Shown here: piece by piece, positions 8,180 through 15,417 of the stretch
Position numbering within the stretch: position 1 is the first letter of the stretch
Layout of the letters: each line of letters begins with the position of its first letter
NCBI GenBank assembly: GCA_019423835.1
Contig: JAHZAR010000012.1
Span: 1-22,429, forward strand
Origin: Clostridiales bacterium
GTDB lineage: Bacteria > Bacillota > Clostridia > Lachnospirales > Lachnospiraceae
Reading direction: 5' to 3'
Length of the DNA stretch: 22,429 nucleotides
Made by a program: the position numbers and the translations under genes
The notes under the pieces: model-generated
What the model saw: only the letters and a program-made list of their open reading frames with translations
Databases searched by the model: none
What the model was told of the DNA's origin: nothing

Positions 8180-9148
8180 TTATGCTTTGATTTCCGCCTG
8201 CCCAGGGGCTGTGCTGCCCTCAGAAAGCCTGTTTTTTAATTCTTCCAGAAATTCTCCGGTAATGCCGGAAACAGCGCCGCCTCTCGGGAGAATGCAGCCA
8301 AATTCCAGACAGTCGGGGCACTCCTCAATAGGGATGGAGATGACCTGGTAGGTGGAGCTCTGAGCTGAGAAATCGTGAATGCCGATGCTGTAAAAATCGC
8401 TGTTGGAGAGCAGGTGCATCAGGGAGGCGCGGCCGTCCAGGTATACGATTTTAGGACCCGAGTTCAGGTTATACGGAGCGTTCTGCGAAAAAATCCGGTA
8501 GGCGTAATCCTCAGCTGCATCCTGGTACCTGGCAAAGCCGTAGGGGGCCAGATTCCGGAGCGTGACAGGACGTCCCTCCTGTATGAGGGGATGGTTTGCC
8601 GAGAGGATGATGTGGGGCCGCACGTGGGCCAGGAAGGTATAGGAGAGCCCCAGAGAGGAAATGTGGGAGTTCATCTGCCCGCAGTTTTTCGGATCGAGGT
8701 GAATGACGCCTACGCTGAACTGGCCGGAATAGACATCCTCAATCACCTCCTGTGCAGTCCCTTCCCTGAGACGGTGAAGAAAGGAGGGCTCCTCTCTGTG
8801 CCGGAGAATGATCTCGATAAAGCTTTCCATGATGTGAGAAAAGCGCGTCATGGACACGTTGAGGGAATGGGAGGGAGTATCAGAGGAGCCGGAGAAGCGC
8901 TGGAGCTTTTTGGCCTCTCTCAAGATGGTGTCGGCGTGTTCCAGAAAGTCGCGCCCGTCAGGCGTCAGGATTACCCCGCTGCGTGTGCGCTCAAACAGAA
9001 CCGTTCCCGCCGTACTCTCCAGTTCCTTTATAATTTTCCCCAGGTAGGGCTGGGATATGTAAAGGGTCTGTGCTGCCTTGTTGATGGAGCCAAGGCGGGC
9101 AACTGCTATAAAGTAGGAAAGATGCTTCAGATTCAAATCGAAATTCAT
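8180..9148 (-). CDS. LysR-family transcriptional regulator, probably of glsA
   Basis: The N-terminus carries the LysR winged helix-turn-helix: LKHLSYFIAVARLGSINKAAQ, then TLYISQPYLGKIIKELE, roughly residues 6-46, followed by the linker helix and a periplasmic-binding-like effector domain to residue 322. I chose the ATG at 9148 because GGGAGG precedes it by six bases and the protein then starts where the family starts (MNFDLNLKHLSYF); the open frame extends further upstream only by chance. It is divergent from the glutaminase gene with a 313-base gap containing a dyad at 9340-9359, the usual LysR layout, so glsA is the most likely target and glutamine, glutamate or a related acid the likely effector. 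That target is inference. Its promoter may be the right arm of the palindrome at 9268-9298. Confidence 0.9.
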   Translation of the reverse strand: MNFDLNLKHLSYFIAVARLGSINKAAQTLYISQPYLGKIIKELESTAGTVLFERTRSGVILTPDGRDFLEHADTILREAKKLQRFSGSSDTPSHSLNVSMTRFSHIMESFIEIILRHREEPSFLHRLREGTAQEVIEDVYSGQFSVGVIHLDPKNCGQMNSHISSLGLSYTFLAHVRPHIILSANHPLIQEGRPVTLRNLAPYGFARYQDAAEDYAYRIFSQNAPYNLNSGPKIVYLDGRASLMHLLSNSDFYSIGIHDFSAQSSTYQVISIPIEECPDCLEFGCILPRGGAVSGITGEFLEELKNRLSEGSTAPGQAEIKA

Positions 9149-9229
9149 AGCTGACCTCCCAAAACAGGATTGTATATCGTCATTATGCCGTATCCTCCGG
9201 ATATAACAGCCTCCGGCGGAATTCAGCGC

Positions 9230-9304
9230 CCGGCTTTCAGCAGTGAATGCTGAAACCGGCATGCGCAGATATAATGACTGCTTTGCAGTCATTATATCAT
9301 AAAA
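9230..9304. repeat. Palindromic dispersed repeat, copy A
   Basis: Two hairpins lie in tandem. The first is CCGG-c-TTTCAGCA / TGCTGAAACCGG (9230-9259). The second is a perfect 14-bp palindrome, GATATAATGACTGC / GCAGTCATTATATC, with loop TTT (9268-9298). Most of this is repeated with changes at 14446-14516 (copy B). Shared blocks are CCGG-x-TTTCAGC, TGCTG, GCAGATAYAATG, GCTTTGC, TCATTRTAYCATAAA. The arms carry TATAAT on both strands; on the minus strand CCGACA lies 18 bases before it, so the element may hold the lysR promoter. The core centre is about 135 bases upstream of the lysR ATG. Confidence 0.75.
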
Positions 9305-9339
9305 AAGTGGCTGATGTCGGTTTTTGTTGTAGCAATATG

Positions 9340-9359
9340 CTATACCCATATAGGTATAG
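9340..9359. promoter_or_regulatory. Dyad in the lysR-glsA gap, candidate LysR operator
   Basis: CTATACC-CATATA-GGTATAG is a perfect 7-bp inverted repeat with a six-base spacer. It resembles the ATAC...GTAT dyads bound by LysR proteins. It lies just upstream of the best glsA promoter candidate, at about the position where LysR activators usually bind. No experimental support; the match is structural. Confidence 0.6.
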
Positions 9360-9363
9360 AGAA

Positions 9364-9393
9364 TTAGGCCCCTTCAGAAAAATATGGTATATT
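9364..9393 (+). promoter_or_regulatory. Candidate glsA promoter
   Basis: TTAGGC (9364-9369), 18 bases, then TATATT (9388-9393). The -35 is poor, which suits a promoter needing an activator such as the adjacent LysR protein. Low certainty. Confidence 0.4.
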
Positions 9394-9461
9394 GGAGTAA
9401 AAGGACAGCGGGAAACGCAGTTGTGGGAGAATGGATCCAGACAGGACAGGGGGAATGAGAG

Positions 9462-10478
9462 ATGGCAGAGGAAAAAGGCAGAGCAGGGGCACTCCGGGAA
9501 GGGTGCGGGAGAAGCTGTGACGGTGTGCCGGACAGGAAGATGGCTGAGATTTTAAACGGGGCTCTTCTTGCAGGGATGAGAGAAGTGCCTGGCGGAGAAA
9601 CCGCTTCCTACATACCGGAGCTTTCACGGGCTGATAAAAAGGAGCTGGGGATCTGTATTTATACGAGAGATGGAAAAATTTCTGAGACCGGGGATTCGGC
9701 AAAGCGGTTCAGCATTCAGAGTATCTCAAAGGTAATATCCCTGTGCGTGGCGCTTCAGCACTGCGGTTTTGACAAGGTGTTTGAAAAAATCAGGATGGAG
9801 CCGTCAGGGGATGCGTTCAATTCCCTGCTCAAGCTGGATATGACCAGCAATTATCCCTATAATCCTATGATTAATTCCGGGGCGATTGCAGTGGCCAGCT
9901 ACCTGATGCCTGTATTCAGCTTTAAAGAGCTGTCAGACTATGCGGGAAAGCTCTGTCTGGATCCGAAGATCAGGCTGGATGAGAAGGTCTGTGCTTCGGA
10001 AATGAAGCACAGTGCCAGAAACAGAGCTATCGCCTATCTGCTCCAGAGCAAGGGGATCATCGAATGCGATGTGGAGAGAAGCCTGGAGCTGTATATCAGG
10101 ATGTGCTCTTTAAGTGTTACGGCAAAGAGTCTGGCAGGTTTCGGTCTTGTGCTGGCCAACGGAGGATTCCATCCGAAAACGGGAGAGAGGCTTCTGGACA
10201 GAGAGGTGGTGCGCACAGTCAAAACCATTATGCTCACCTGTGGTATGTACGACGGTTCCGGCGAATTTGCCGTGGAGGTTGGAATTCCGTCCAAGAGCGG
10301 AGTAGGAGGAGGAATCCTTTCTGTTGTGGACAGAAAAATGGGAATCGGCATTTACGGCCCGTCCCTGGATCCGAAGGGAAACAGTATAGGAGGCCAGGCC
10401 ATGCTGCGATATGTTTCTGAAAGGCTGAATCTTCACATGTTTGCGTGGGAAGAACAGGAAAGGGCAGTCAGAAGTTAA
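9462..10478 (+). CDS. glsA: Glutaminase (serine-dependent beta-lactamase-like family)
   Basis: It hydrolyses L-glutamine to glutamate and ammonia in the cytoplasm. The catalytic Ser-x-x-Lys is S87-I-S-K90 in FSIQSISKV. Other family blocks are SYIPELSRADKKELGI, GDAFNS, YNPMINSGAIA, SVTAKSLAGFGLVLANGG, LTCGMYDGSGEFA and GIPSKSGVGGGI. The length of 338 is about 25 more than the usual 305-312. The extra N-terminus (MAEEKGRAGALREGCGRS...) is not family-like, so M27 at 9540 is an alternative start. However, the ATG at 9462 has the better ribosome site (AGGGGG nine or so bases upstream). A symporter gene follows 190 bases later. A similar glutaminase-transporter pairing is known in Bacillus subtilis (glsA-glnT), suggesting glutamine uptake and deamidation. 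Confidence 0.94.
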   Translation: MAEEKGRAGALREGCGRSCDGVPDRKMAEILNGALLAGMREVPGGETASYIPELSRADKKELGICIYTRDGKISETGDSAKRFSIQSISKVISLCVALQHCGFDKVFEKIRMEPSGDAFNSLLKLDMTSNYPYNPMINSGAIAVASYLMPVFSFKELSDYAGKLCLDPKIRLDEKVCASEMKHSARNRAIAYLLQSKGIIECDVERSLELYIRMCSLSVTAKSLAGFGLVLANGGFHPKTGERLLDREVVRTVKTIMLTCGMYDGSGEFAVEVGIPSKSGVGGGILSVVDRKMGIGIYGPSLDPKGNSIGGQAMLRYVSERLNLHMFAWEEQERAVRS

Positions 10479-10496
10479 AGTATTGTTAAAAATTTG

Positions 10497-10526
10497 TTGT
10501 GCAGACAAGGGGTGATATATTATAAT
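10497..10526 (+). promoter_or_regulatory. Candidate promoter of the AGCS symporter gene
   Basis: TTGTGC (10497-10502), 18 bases, TATAAT (10521-10526). The leader to the symporter start is about 160 bases and includes a small hairpin GTCAC/GTGAC around 10573-10593. No terminator separates glsA from this point, so read-through is also possible. I could not fit the leader to any riboswitch class I know. Confidence 0.55.
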
Positions 10527-10660
10527 AAAAATGCGTAAATAAGATTAAAAAAATGCTAAATTTAAGCCGCGGTCACAGAGGAGACAGGTGACTGGAAGGG
10601 GGAAAGAGATGAGGGCAGGTTTGGCAGGCAACCCAAAGGTTTCGTAAGAAGGAATAGTAA

Positions 10661-10723
10661 ATGAAAAAATTGTGGAAAGGGAAGGTGATTTCAATTTGTT
10701 CGCGGAAATTATCAATACGCTGA
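10661..10723 (+). CDS. Short overlapping reading frame at the symporter start (possible leader peptide)
   Basis: A 20-codon frame (starts MKKLWKGKVISICSRK, ends TGA) begins with ATG seven bases after AAGGA, a proper ribosome site. It overlaps the start of the symporter gene in another frame, ending 25 bases inside it. The peptide is basic (six or seven Lys/Arg) with no membrane segment. It may couple or tune initiation of the symporter from its weak TTG/GTG start. It may also be chance: length alone proves nothing, and I recognise no family. Confidence 0.3.
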   Translation: MKKLWKGKVISICSRKLSIR

Positions 10724-12099
10724 GTAACTGGCTGTATACCTATATTCTGATTGTGCTGCTCCTCGGGGCAGGCATCTTTTTTACGATCAGGACAAGGTTT
10801 GTGCAGTTTCGCTGTCTGCGGGAGGCAATCCGGGTGGTAAGGGAGCCCAGCGACGACAAGGAATCCATCTCTTCCTTCCAGGCGCTGATGGTATCCACGG
10901 CGTCCAGAGTGGGAACGGGAAACATTGCAGGAATTTCAACAGCCATCTGCATCGGAGGAGCAGGGGCCATGTTCTGGATGTGGCTGGTAGCTCTTTTAGG
11001 CAGCGCCTCTGCATTTATCGAGAGTACACTGGCACAGATTTATAAGAGGAGGGCAGATGACGGAAGCTCCTACGGGGGGCCGGCCTATTACATACAGGCT
11101 GTGTTAAAGAAACGGTGGCTGGGCATTCTCTTTGCATGCACTCTGATTGTAACCTACATGGGAGGATTCAACCTGGTAGCTGCATTTAACATTGCAGATT
11201 CCTTCCGGGCATACAGCTTTTATGACCCGTCCACAACGCCTCTGATTGTGGGAGTTGTGCTGGCCGTGATTTTTGCCCTCTGCATATTCGGAGGAAGCAA
11301 ACAGATTTCTAAGGTCACAGGAGTTCTCGTTCCTGTAATGGGAATTTTCTATATCCTTGTCTCTCTTGCGATTATTGTGACCCACTTGAATCTGATTCCC
11401 AGAATGTTTGCGGATATTTTCTCACAGGCTTTTGATTTCCGGGCGATATTTGGAGGATTTACTGGATCCGCCATTATGCAGGGAATCAAGAGAGGACTTT
11501 TCTCCAATGAGGCGGGTGTCGGTTCCGCTCCCAACGCGGCTGCATCTGCAGGGGTATCCCATCCGGTAAAGCAGGGGCTTGTGCAGATGCTCTCCGTTTA
11601 CATTGATACTATCGTGATCTGTTCTGCAACAGCGTTCATGCTTCTGTGCTCCGGCATCGAGCCAAGCACAGAGCTTCAGGGAATGCCTTACGTACAGGCG
11701 GCAGTGGCCAATACGCTGGGTGGCTTTGGAACTGTCTTTATTACAGTTGCACTCTGCCTGTTCGCTTTTACTACGTTAATTGGAAATTTCTACTATGCAG
11801 AGATGGGGCTTGGATATATCTGCGACAAGAAGCCGGGCAAAGGCCTGATGCTTGTGTTCCGAATCGCAGCAGCTCTGATTGTGTGCTTTGGCTCTACGAT
11901 GGAATTCAGCGTGGCCTGGAACACGGCGGATGTGCTTATGGGGCTGATGGCAATTATCAATCTCCCTGTCATCCTGATCCTCTGCGGCCCGGCTGTGCGC
12001 TGTATGAATGATTACCTGAAACAGAAGAGAGAAGGAAAGAATCCGGTATTTAAGGCGGCGAGCATTCATCTGGAGACAAAAACGGATTTCTGGAACTAG
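10696..12099 (+). CDS. AGCS-family sodium:amino-acid (alanine/glycine/glutamine) symporter
   Basis: This is an integral membrane carrier that imports a small amino acid with Na+. About ten or eleven hydrophobic helices are visible. Family blocks include GIFFTIRTRFVQFR, the signature STASRVGTGNIAGISTAICIGG, GGPAYYIQ, GIKRGLFSNEAGVGSAPNAAA and FAFTTLIGNFYYAE. I chose TTG at 10696 because AAGGTGA lies seven bases upstream and the protein then begins where relatives do (FAEIINTLSNWLYTYILI). GTG at 10672 is in frame but has no ribosome site. Its position after glsA suggests glutamine as substrate (compare glnT in Bacillus), but alanine or glycine cannot be excluded from sequence, so no symbol is given. 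It is followed by a two-way terminator. Confidence 0.92.
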   Translation: MFAEIINTLSNWLYTYILIVLLLGAGIFFTIRTRFVQFRCLREAIRVVREPSDDKESISSFQALMVSTASRVGTGNIAGISTAICIGGAGAMFWMWLVALLGSASAFIESTLAQIYKRRADDGSSYGGPAYYIQAVLKKRWLGILFACTLIVTYMGGFNLVAAFNIADSFRAYSFYDPSTTPLIVGVVLAVIFALCIFGGSKQISKVTGVLVPVMGIFYILVSLAIIVTHLNLIPRMFADIFSQAFDFRAIFGGFTGSAIMQGIKRGLFSNEAGVGSAPNAAASAGVSHPVKQGLVQMLSVYIDTIVICSATAFMLLCSGIEPSTELQGMPYVQAAVANTLGGFGTVFITVALCLFAFTTLIGNFYYAEMGLGYICDKKPGKGLMLVFRIAAALIVCFGSTMEFSVAWNTADVLMGLMAIINLPVILILCGPAVRCMNDYLKQKREGKNPVFKAASIHLETKTDFWN

Positions 12100-12113
12100 A
12101 GAGAACAAAAAAC

Positions 12114-12158
12114 ACCGGAGACGGCATACTCCCACAGTCTGAGCATGCCGCCTCCGGT
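12114..12158. terminator. Bidirectional terminator between agcS-type gene and 110-residue membrane protein gene
   Basis: Arms ACCGGAG-ACGGCAT and ATGCCG-CCTCCGGT form a stem of about 13 bp with one mismatch and a 17-base loop. On the minus strand it is followed by GTTTTTTG, a good U-tract. On the plus strand only ATTTTA follows, so it is stronger for the minus-strand gene. The two genes converge here. Confidence 0.8.
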
Positions 12159-12164
12159 TCAATT

Positions 12165-12497
12165 TTAGAGAAGAAACAGTTTTGCAATACCGAGAACGAC
12201 AGATGCGGCTACCAGCAGTCTTCCGGCCAGCTTCCAGCTTTCTTCTGTGCTCTTCCAGTAGAGAAACGCGCCTGCGATTCCCACAGCTCCGATTGCCCAT
12301 CTAAACAGCTGGGCGGAGAGATAGTTGGACGGCAGGCTGGTGGCTCCCAGGTATGCTATCAGAAGGCTGTAGGCAGCCATCACATAGACTGCTCCGCTCT
12401 GGAGCCGCGATTTTCTGGCCAGAAACAGAATCAGGATACCGATAGCCCCAAGGACGCTCATCACAACAAACAGTATCATTAAAATTCCTAATGCCAT
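12165..12497 (-). CDS. Small four-helix membrane protein, unknown function
   Basis: A 110-residue, mostly hydrophobic protein. Segments at about residues 3-27, 35-53, 63-82 and 90-109 look like four transmembrane helices joined by short loops, with ARKSRLQSG and YWKSTEESWK as the polar parts. The start at 12497 is supported by AAGAGGT seven bases upstream. It lies 119 bases behind the histidine kinase gene in the same direction, with no clear terminator in between, so it may belong to that operon or be a target of it. I do not recognise a family. A role in sensing or envelope stress would be a guess. Confidence 0.7.
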   Translation of the reverse strand: MALGILMILFVVMSVLGAIGILILFLARKSRLQSGAVYVMAAYSLLIAYLGATSLPSNYLSAQLFRWAIGAVGIAGAFLYWKSTEESWKLAGRLLVAASVVLGIAKLFLL

Positions 12498-12616
12498 ATT
12501 TTGTACCTCTTTTCTTTTTTATCTGCTCAAAAACGAATGGAATGATGTGTTTCGTTTTCATGCTCCCAGTGTAGCAGGAAGTTCTGAAAAAAAGTGGCAG
12601 CAATTTCTGAAGAATT

Positions 12617-13660
12617 CTAAAGAATGACAAGCCCCTTTAAAACTATTTCAATGTGGAAAAGTTCCGGTGTCCGCTTTATAACGACACTGCCCTGGTAAAG
12701 CTCTGCAATCTGGCGGATTCCGGCAATTCCAAGTCCGCGGCTTTCCGTTTCCGGAACGGCATTTTTAGAAATACCGTTTTCCTGTGTGATGCAGAGGGAG
12801 TCGGCTCCGGTTTTGATTTCCAGACTCACAGGACAGTTTTTGTTTCCGTACCGTTCAATATTTGTCATCAGATTGTCGAAAATTCTCTGAAGTTCTCCTG
12901 GATCCACGGTCCACTCAAAATTTCTGCAGGAATCGTAAGAGAGCCGGCATAGAAAGTGTTCCTCCAGAGACGCCTCCCATTCGCTGGCTATCTGTTCCAT
13001 CAGGAGCCGCCCGTTTTCAATATGTGTCAGTTTTCGGACATTTTTGTCCAACAGGCGGTCGGTCAACTTCCTGATCTGGCCGGCCCGGCTGTATACACTG
13101 TCAATATAAGCTCTGATTTCCTCCTCACTCCATGCTTCGCGCTCCCGCATATATTCAGAGCGGGAGAGGATGGCAGCCAGAGGATTGCGGATATCATGGG
13201 ACATGGAGCGGATAAAGCGATCCCTCTCGTCCCGGAGAGCCTGCTCCCGGAAACGAAGCTCCCGCTGGGAACGGGCAAGCCTGTTGATGGATGCGGCCAG
13301 CTCTGTCAGCTCATCATTGCCCTCCTCGGGAATGGAAAAATCCATGGCTCTGGCATCCATTTTTTCGATTCCTTTTATGATGGCCAGAAGGTAGGACACT
13401 TTTTTAGAGAGCAGAATAAAGAAAATCCAGAGAAAAAACAGGACAGCTCCCATGGCACACAACCTCTTCAGCCACAGCCTCCCAGCCGAAATCCATTCTC
13501 TCGCCGGAACCCACCCTCTGTAGTGCAGGTAATTTTGTGCGATGGAAGCGGCTCCTCCGTATAAAAACAGATAAAAAACAGCAGAGCAGATCAGGCTGAT
13601 ACAGAAATAAAGGATCAGCTCCCAGGCGAGCTGTCTCTCGCGTACACGATGTTCAGTCAA
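12617..13660 (-). CDS. Sensor histidine kinase, partner of the OmpR-type regulator
   Basis: Two transmembrane helices (about residues 12-35 and 66-85) bracket a short extracytoplasmic loop of only about 30 residues. A HAMP-like linker (about 86-135), an H-box with the phosphorylated histidine (SMSHDIRNPLAAIL, H155) and an N-box (IFDNLMTNIERYG) follow. The G1 box is atypical: where D-x-G-x-G is expected the sequence reads ITQENGIS, while the G2 box ESRGLGIAGIRQI is intact. Similar shortened ATP lids are common among clostridial kinases. The start is TTG at 13660, eight bases after AAGGGG, and it overlaps the regulator stop by eight bases. With so small an outside loop, the signal is probably detected in or at the membrane. 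Confidence 0.92.
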   Translation of the reverse strand: MTEHRVRERQLAWELILYFCISLICSAVFYLFLYGGAASIAQNYLHYRGWVPAREWISAGRLWLKRLCAMGAVLFFLWIFFILLSKKVSYLLAIIKGIEKMDARAMDFSIPEEGNDELTELAASINRLARSQRELRFREQALRDERDRFIRSMSHDIRNPLAAILSRSEYMREREAWSEEEIRAYIDSVYSRAGQIRKLTDRLLDKNVRKLTHIENGRLLMEQIASEWEASLEEHFLCRLSYDSCRNFEWTVDPGELQRIFDNLMTNIERYGNKNCPVSLEIKTGADSLCITQENGISKNAVPETESRGLGIAGIRQIAELYQGSVVIKRTPELFHIEIVLKGLVIL

Positions 13661-14366
13661 TGTAATATCCCCTTCCCCAGGCTGTTTTAATATAGTTCGG
13701 ATTTCGTGAATTGTCGCCCATTTTTTTCCGGATATTCTTTATATGGACCATAATTGTGCCGTCGCCCACAGCGTCCTCCCCCCATACACTCTGGTAAATA
13801 TTGTCCAGGGAGTAGATTTTTTTCCTGTGTTTTGCCATCAGCTCCAGGATTCGGTATTCCGTATAGGTCAGGCTGATTACAGCTCCGTCCTTTATCAGCG
13901 CCTGGCTTTCCGTATCCAGAAGCAAATCGCCGATGGGAATCCTTCCCTCCTTATTTTCCGGTATCATGTCTGCCGTGTTCGAAGCGGCGCTCTGATCTGC
14001 CCTGCGAAGCACGGCACGGATCCGCATGATCAATTCCAGATTGGAAAAGGGCTTCACGATGTAGTCATCTGCTCCGATTAAAAATCCATTTACCTTATCT
14101 GTTTCCCCTGAGTAGGCTGTGAGAAACAGAAGAGGCGCCTGAAAGCGGGCCCGGATTTTTCTTGCAGCCTCGAAGCCTGTTTCCCCCGGCATATTGACAT
14201 CTAAAAGATACATATCAATGGATTCGTCCGCCAGCCTGGCTGCCTGTGCCCCATCTTCTGCTTCTACTACCTCGTACCCTTCGGCACTTAAAATCATTTT
14301 CAGGATTTCTCTGAGATCCTGTTCATCATCTGCAATCAGAATTTTTTTTCGGCCTGTCTGATCCAT
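13653..14366 (-). CDS. OmpR/PhoB-family response regulator
   Basis: The receiver domain has all key residues: acidic pair D13-D14, phospho-acceptor D56 in LLDVNMPG, T83 and K105 in VKPF. The C-terminal winged helix (about residues 145-237) shows YTEYRILELMAKHRKKIYSLDNIYQ, then GTIMVHIKNIRKKMG and the usual ending WGRGYYID. I chose ATG 14366 because AAGGAG lies eight bases upstream and the receiver fold begins at once (KKILIADDEQ). The frame is open further upstream without family similarity. The kinase gene follows with overlap. The 375-base gap upstream (14367-14741) holds palindromic repeat copy B and a terminator but no gene; TACAAT in the repeat may be its -10 box. Confidence 0.94.
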   Translation of the reverse strand: MDQTGRKKILIADDEQDLREILKMILSAEGYEVVEAEDGAQAARLADESIDMYLLDVNMPGETGFEAARKIRARFQAPLLFLTAYSGETDKVNGFLIGADDYIVKPFSNLELIMRIRAVLRRADQSAASNTADMIPENKEGRIPIGDLLLDTESQALIKDGAVISLTYTEYRILELMAKHRKKIYSLDNIYQSVWGEDAVGDGTIMVHIKNIRKKMGDNSRNPNYIKTAWGRGYYID

Positions 14367-14445
14367 CTCATGTTCTCCTTCCATGTGGCACTGATTTTCA
14401 GTCTTCCATATCTCTGGACATAAAATCCCGGGCGGGTTTGAATAT

Positions 14446-14516
14446 CCGGATTTCAGCGGCTGCTGCCAAAAGAACGGTGCAGATACAATGTCCGCTTTGC
14501 GGTCATTGTACCATAA
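14446..14516. repeat. Palindromic dispersed repeat, copy B
   Basis: Related to copy A at 9230-9304 in the same plus-strand orientation. The core palindrome is TACAATG-t-CCGC / GCGG-t-CATTGTA with loop TTT (14484-14510), 11 paired of 12. The left flank CCGGATTTCAGC...TGCTG aligns with CCGGCTTTCAGC...TGCTG of copy A, and the right edge is CCATAAA versus TCATAAA. Paired changes in the arms (TAC/GTA for TAT/ATA, CCG/CGG for CTG/CAG) keep the stem. The core centre is about 131 bases upstream of the response regulator ATG. Right of it, GAAACTG/CAGTTTC (about 14530-14550) forms another small hairpin. Confidence 0.72.
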
Positions 14517-14612
14517 ATCCAAAGGGATGGAAACTGCATGTTTCAGTTTCAGACTTTGGACGCAGAAGCCCGCAATATATCCGGGCTGAGGCAAACAGAG
14601 GATGAGACAAGG

Positions 14613-14678
14613 ATAAAAAAGCTCTGTGCAGATATACTCAGCTCCCCGGCGGACCGGGGAGTTCTGCACAGAGCTTTT
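14613..14678 (-). terminator. Nested-stem terminator after the ThyX-like gene
   Basis: Outer arms AAAAGCTCTGTGCAG (14617-14631) and CTGCACAGAGCTTTT (14664-14678) match over 15 bp. Inside is a second perfect stem, CTCCCCGG / CCGGGGAG, with loop CGGA (14642-14661). On the minus strand six T follow (14615-14620 as A), so it ends the ThyX-like transcript. On the plus strand the T-run is four. Unusually large for a simple terminator. Confidence 0.85.
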
Positions 14679-14741
14679 GTTTCATGTCTGAGCCTTCAGG
14701 GCAGTCAGCCTGTCCGTAGGGGATGCAGCCGGCCGCAGAGT

Positions 14742-15365
14742 CTACTTTCCTTCAGCTACAATCAGCTCTTCCCCGTAGGGAAGGGTTTTGATCCAGTCGC
14801 AGAAGGTGTGCCACTCAGCCAGCTTGTGATCCTTTCTCGCATAGTAAATATTGATCAGTGTCTCATAGTTAAAGGAGCAGGTTCTCATCTGGTTATAGCT
14901 TGAAGGCAGAAGCTGGATCAGATCGTACCAGTCCTCCTTGCTCTTCGTTTCCAGGTATCTGAGCCTTGTTTCCTCCAGCTTGTCCACGACGGTCTGCATA
15001 AATGCCTTTGCCCCGTCTGTCATGTGATCGCAGCTGAAGTCATCCATGGTAAACTGTTTGCTGTGGATTTTATGCATGGTGCTGCAGGAATTGGCTACAG
15101 TGGCAATTTTGTAGGTGTCGTATTCCTTCCACCAGTAGAGAGGCGCAGTGATATCCACGGAAACGAAAATCTGGCGCACAAACTTGCGGTGATCGCTTCC
15201 GGCTTTTCTGAGACGTTTTGCCAGGTCCAGGTCATTGGGCCCTAAAATATAGGTTCCATTTTCGTCGTAGCAGCTGTCAGAACGATTCCAGCTGTTCATG
15301 GGGTTTCTGGCGCCGCGGATCGCGTTTTCCAGGTTCATTACACTTGTTTTTTCTAATTGAATCAT
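14742..15365 (-). CDS. Divergent ThyX-family (FAD-dependent thymidylate synthase-like) protein
   Basis: I recognise the general ThyX layout: VRQIFVSVDITAPLYWWKEYDTYKIATVANSCSTMHKI aligns with the region that in ThyX carries R-H-R-x7-S, and a C-terminal segment LLPSSYNQMRT...NIYYARKDHKLAEWHTFCDWI aligns with the usual LP...R...AQ-EI block. The catalytic R-H-R is replaced by K80-E81-Y82 and most of the signature is lost, so activity as thymidylate synthase is doubtful. A conserved paralogue of unknown role is the safer label. The 207-residue length is in the family range. Start ATG 15365 follows GAGGAAA; the open frame upstream has no similarity. It is monocistronic with its own promoter and terminator. 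A folA gene lies 1.3 kb away on the other strand. Confidence 0.72.
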   Translation of the reverse strand: MIQLEKTSVMNLENAIRGARNPMNSWNRSDSCYDENGTYILGPNDLDLAKRLRKAGSDHRKFVRQIFVSVDITAPLYWWKEYDTYKIATVANSCSTMHKIHSKQFTMDDFSCDHMTDGAKAFMQTVVDKLEETRLRYLETKSKEDWYDLIQLLPSSYNQMRTCSFNYETLINIYYARKDHKLAEWHTFCDWIKTLPYGEELIVAEGK

Positions 15366-15417
15366 AGGGATTTCCTCATTTCTTTTTTCTTGCTGTATGT
15401 TAAATGGCTGTGAAAGT

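Noticed and set aside
8375..9154. A 259-codon plus-strand open frame opposite lysR
   Set aside because: Its composition is what the complement of the LysR codons would give; no motif or ribosome site supports it.
10527..10660. Glycine or other amino-acid riboswitch before the AGCS gene
   Set aside because: Such elements precede many AGCS genes in Firmicutes, but the conserved blocks of the glycine class are not present here; only a small hairpin is visible.
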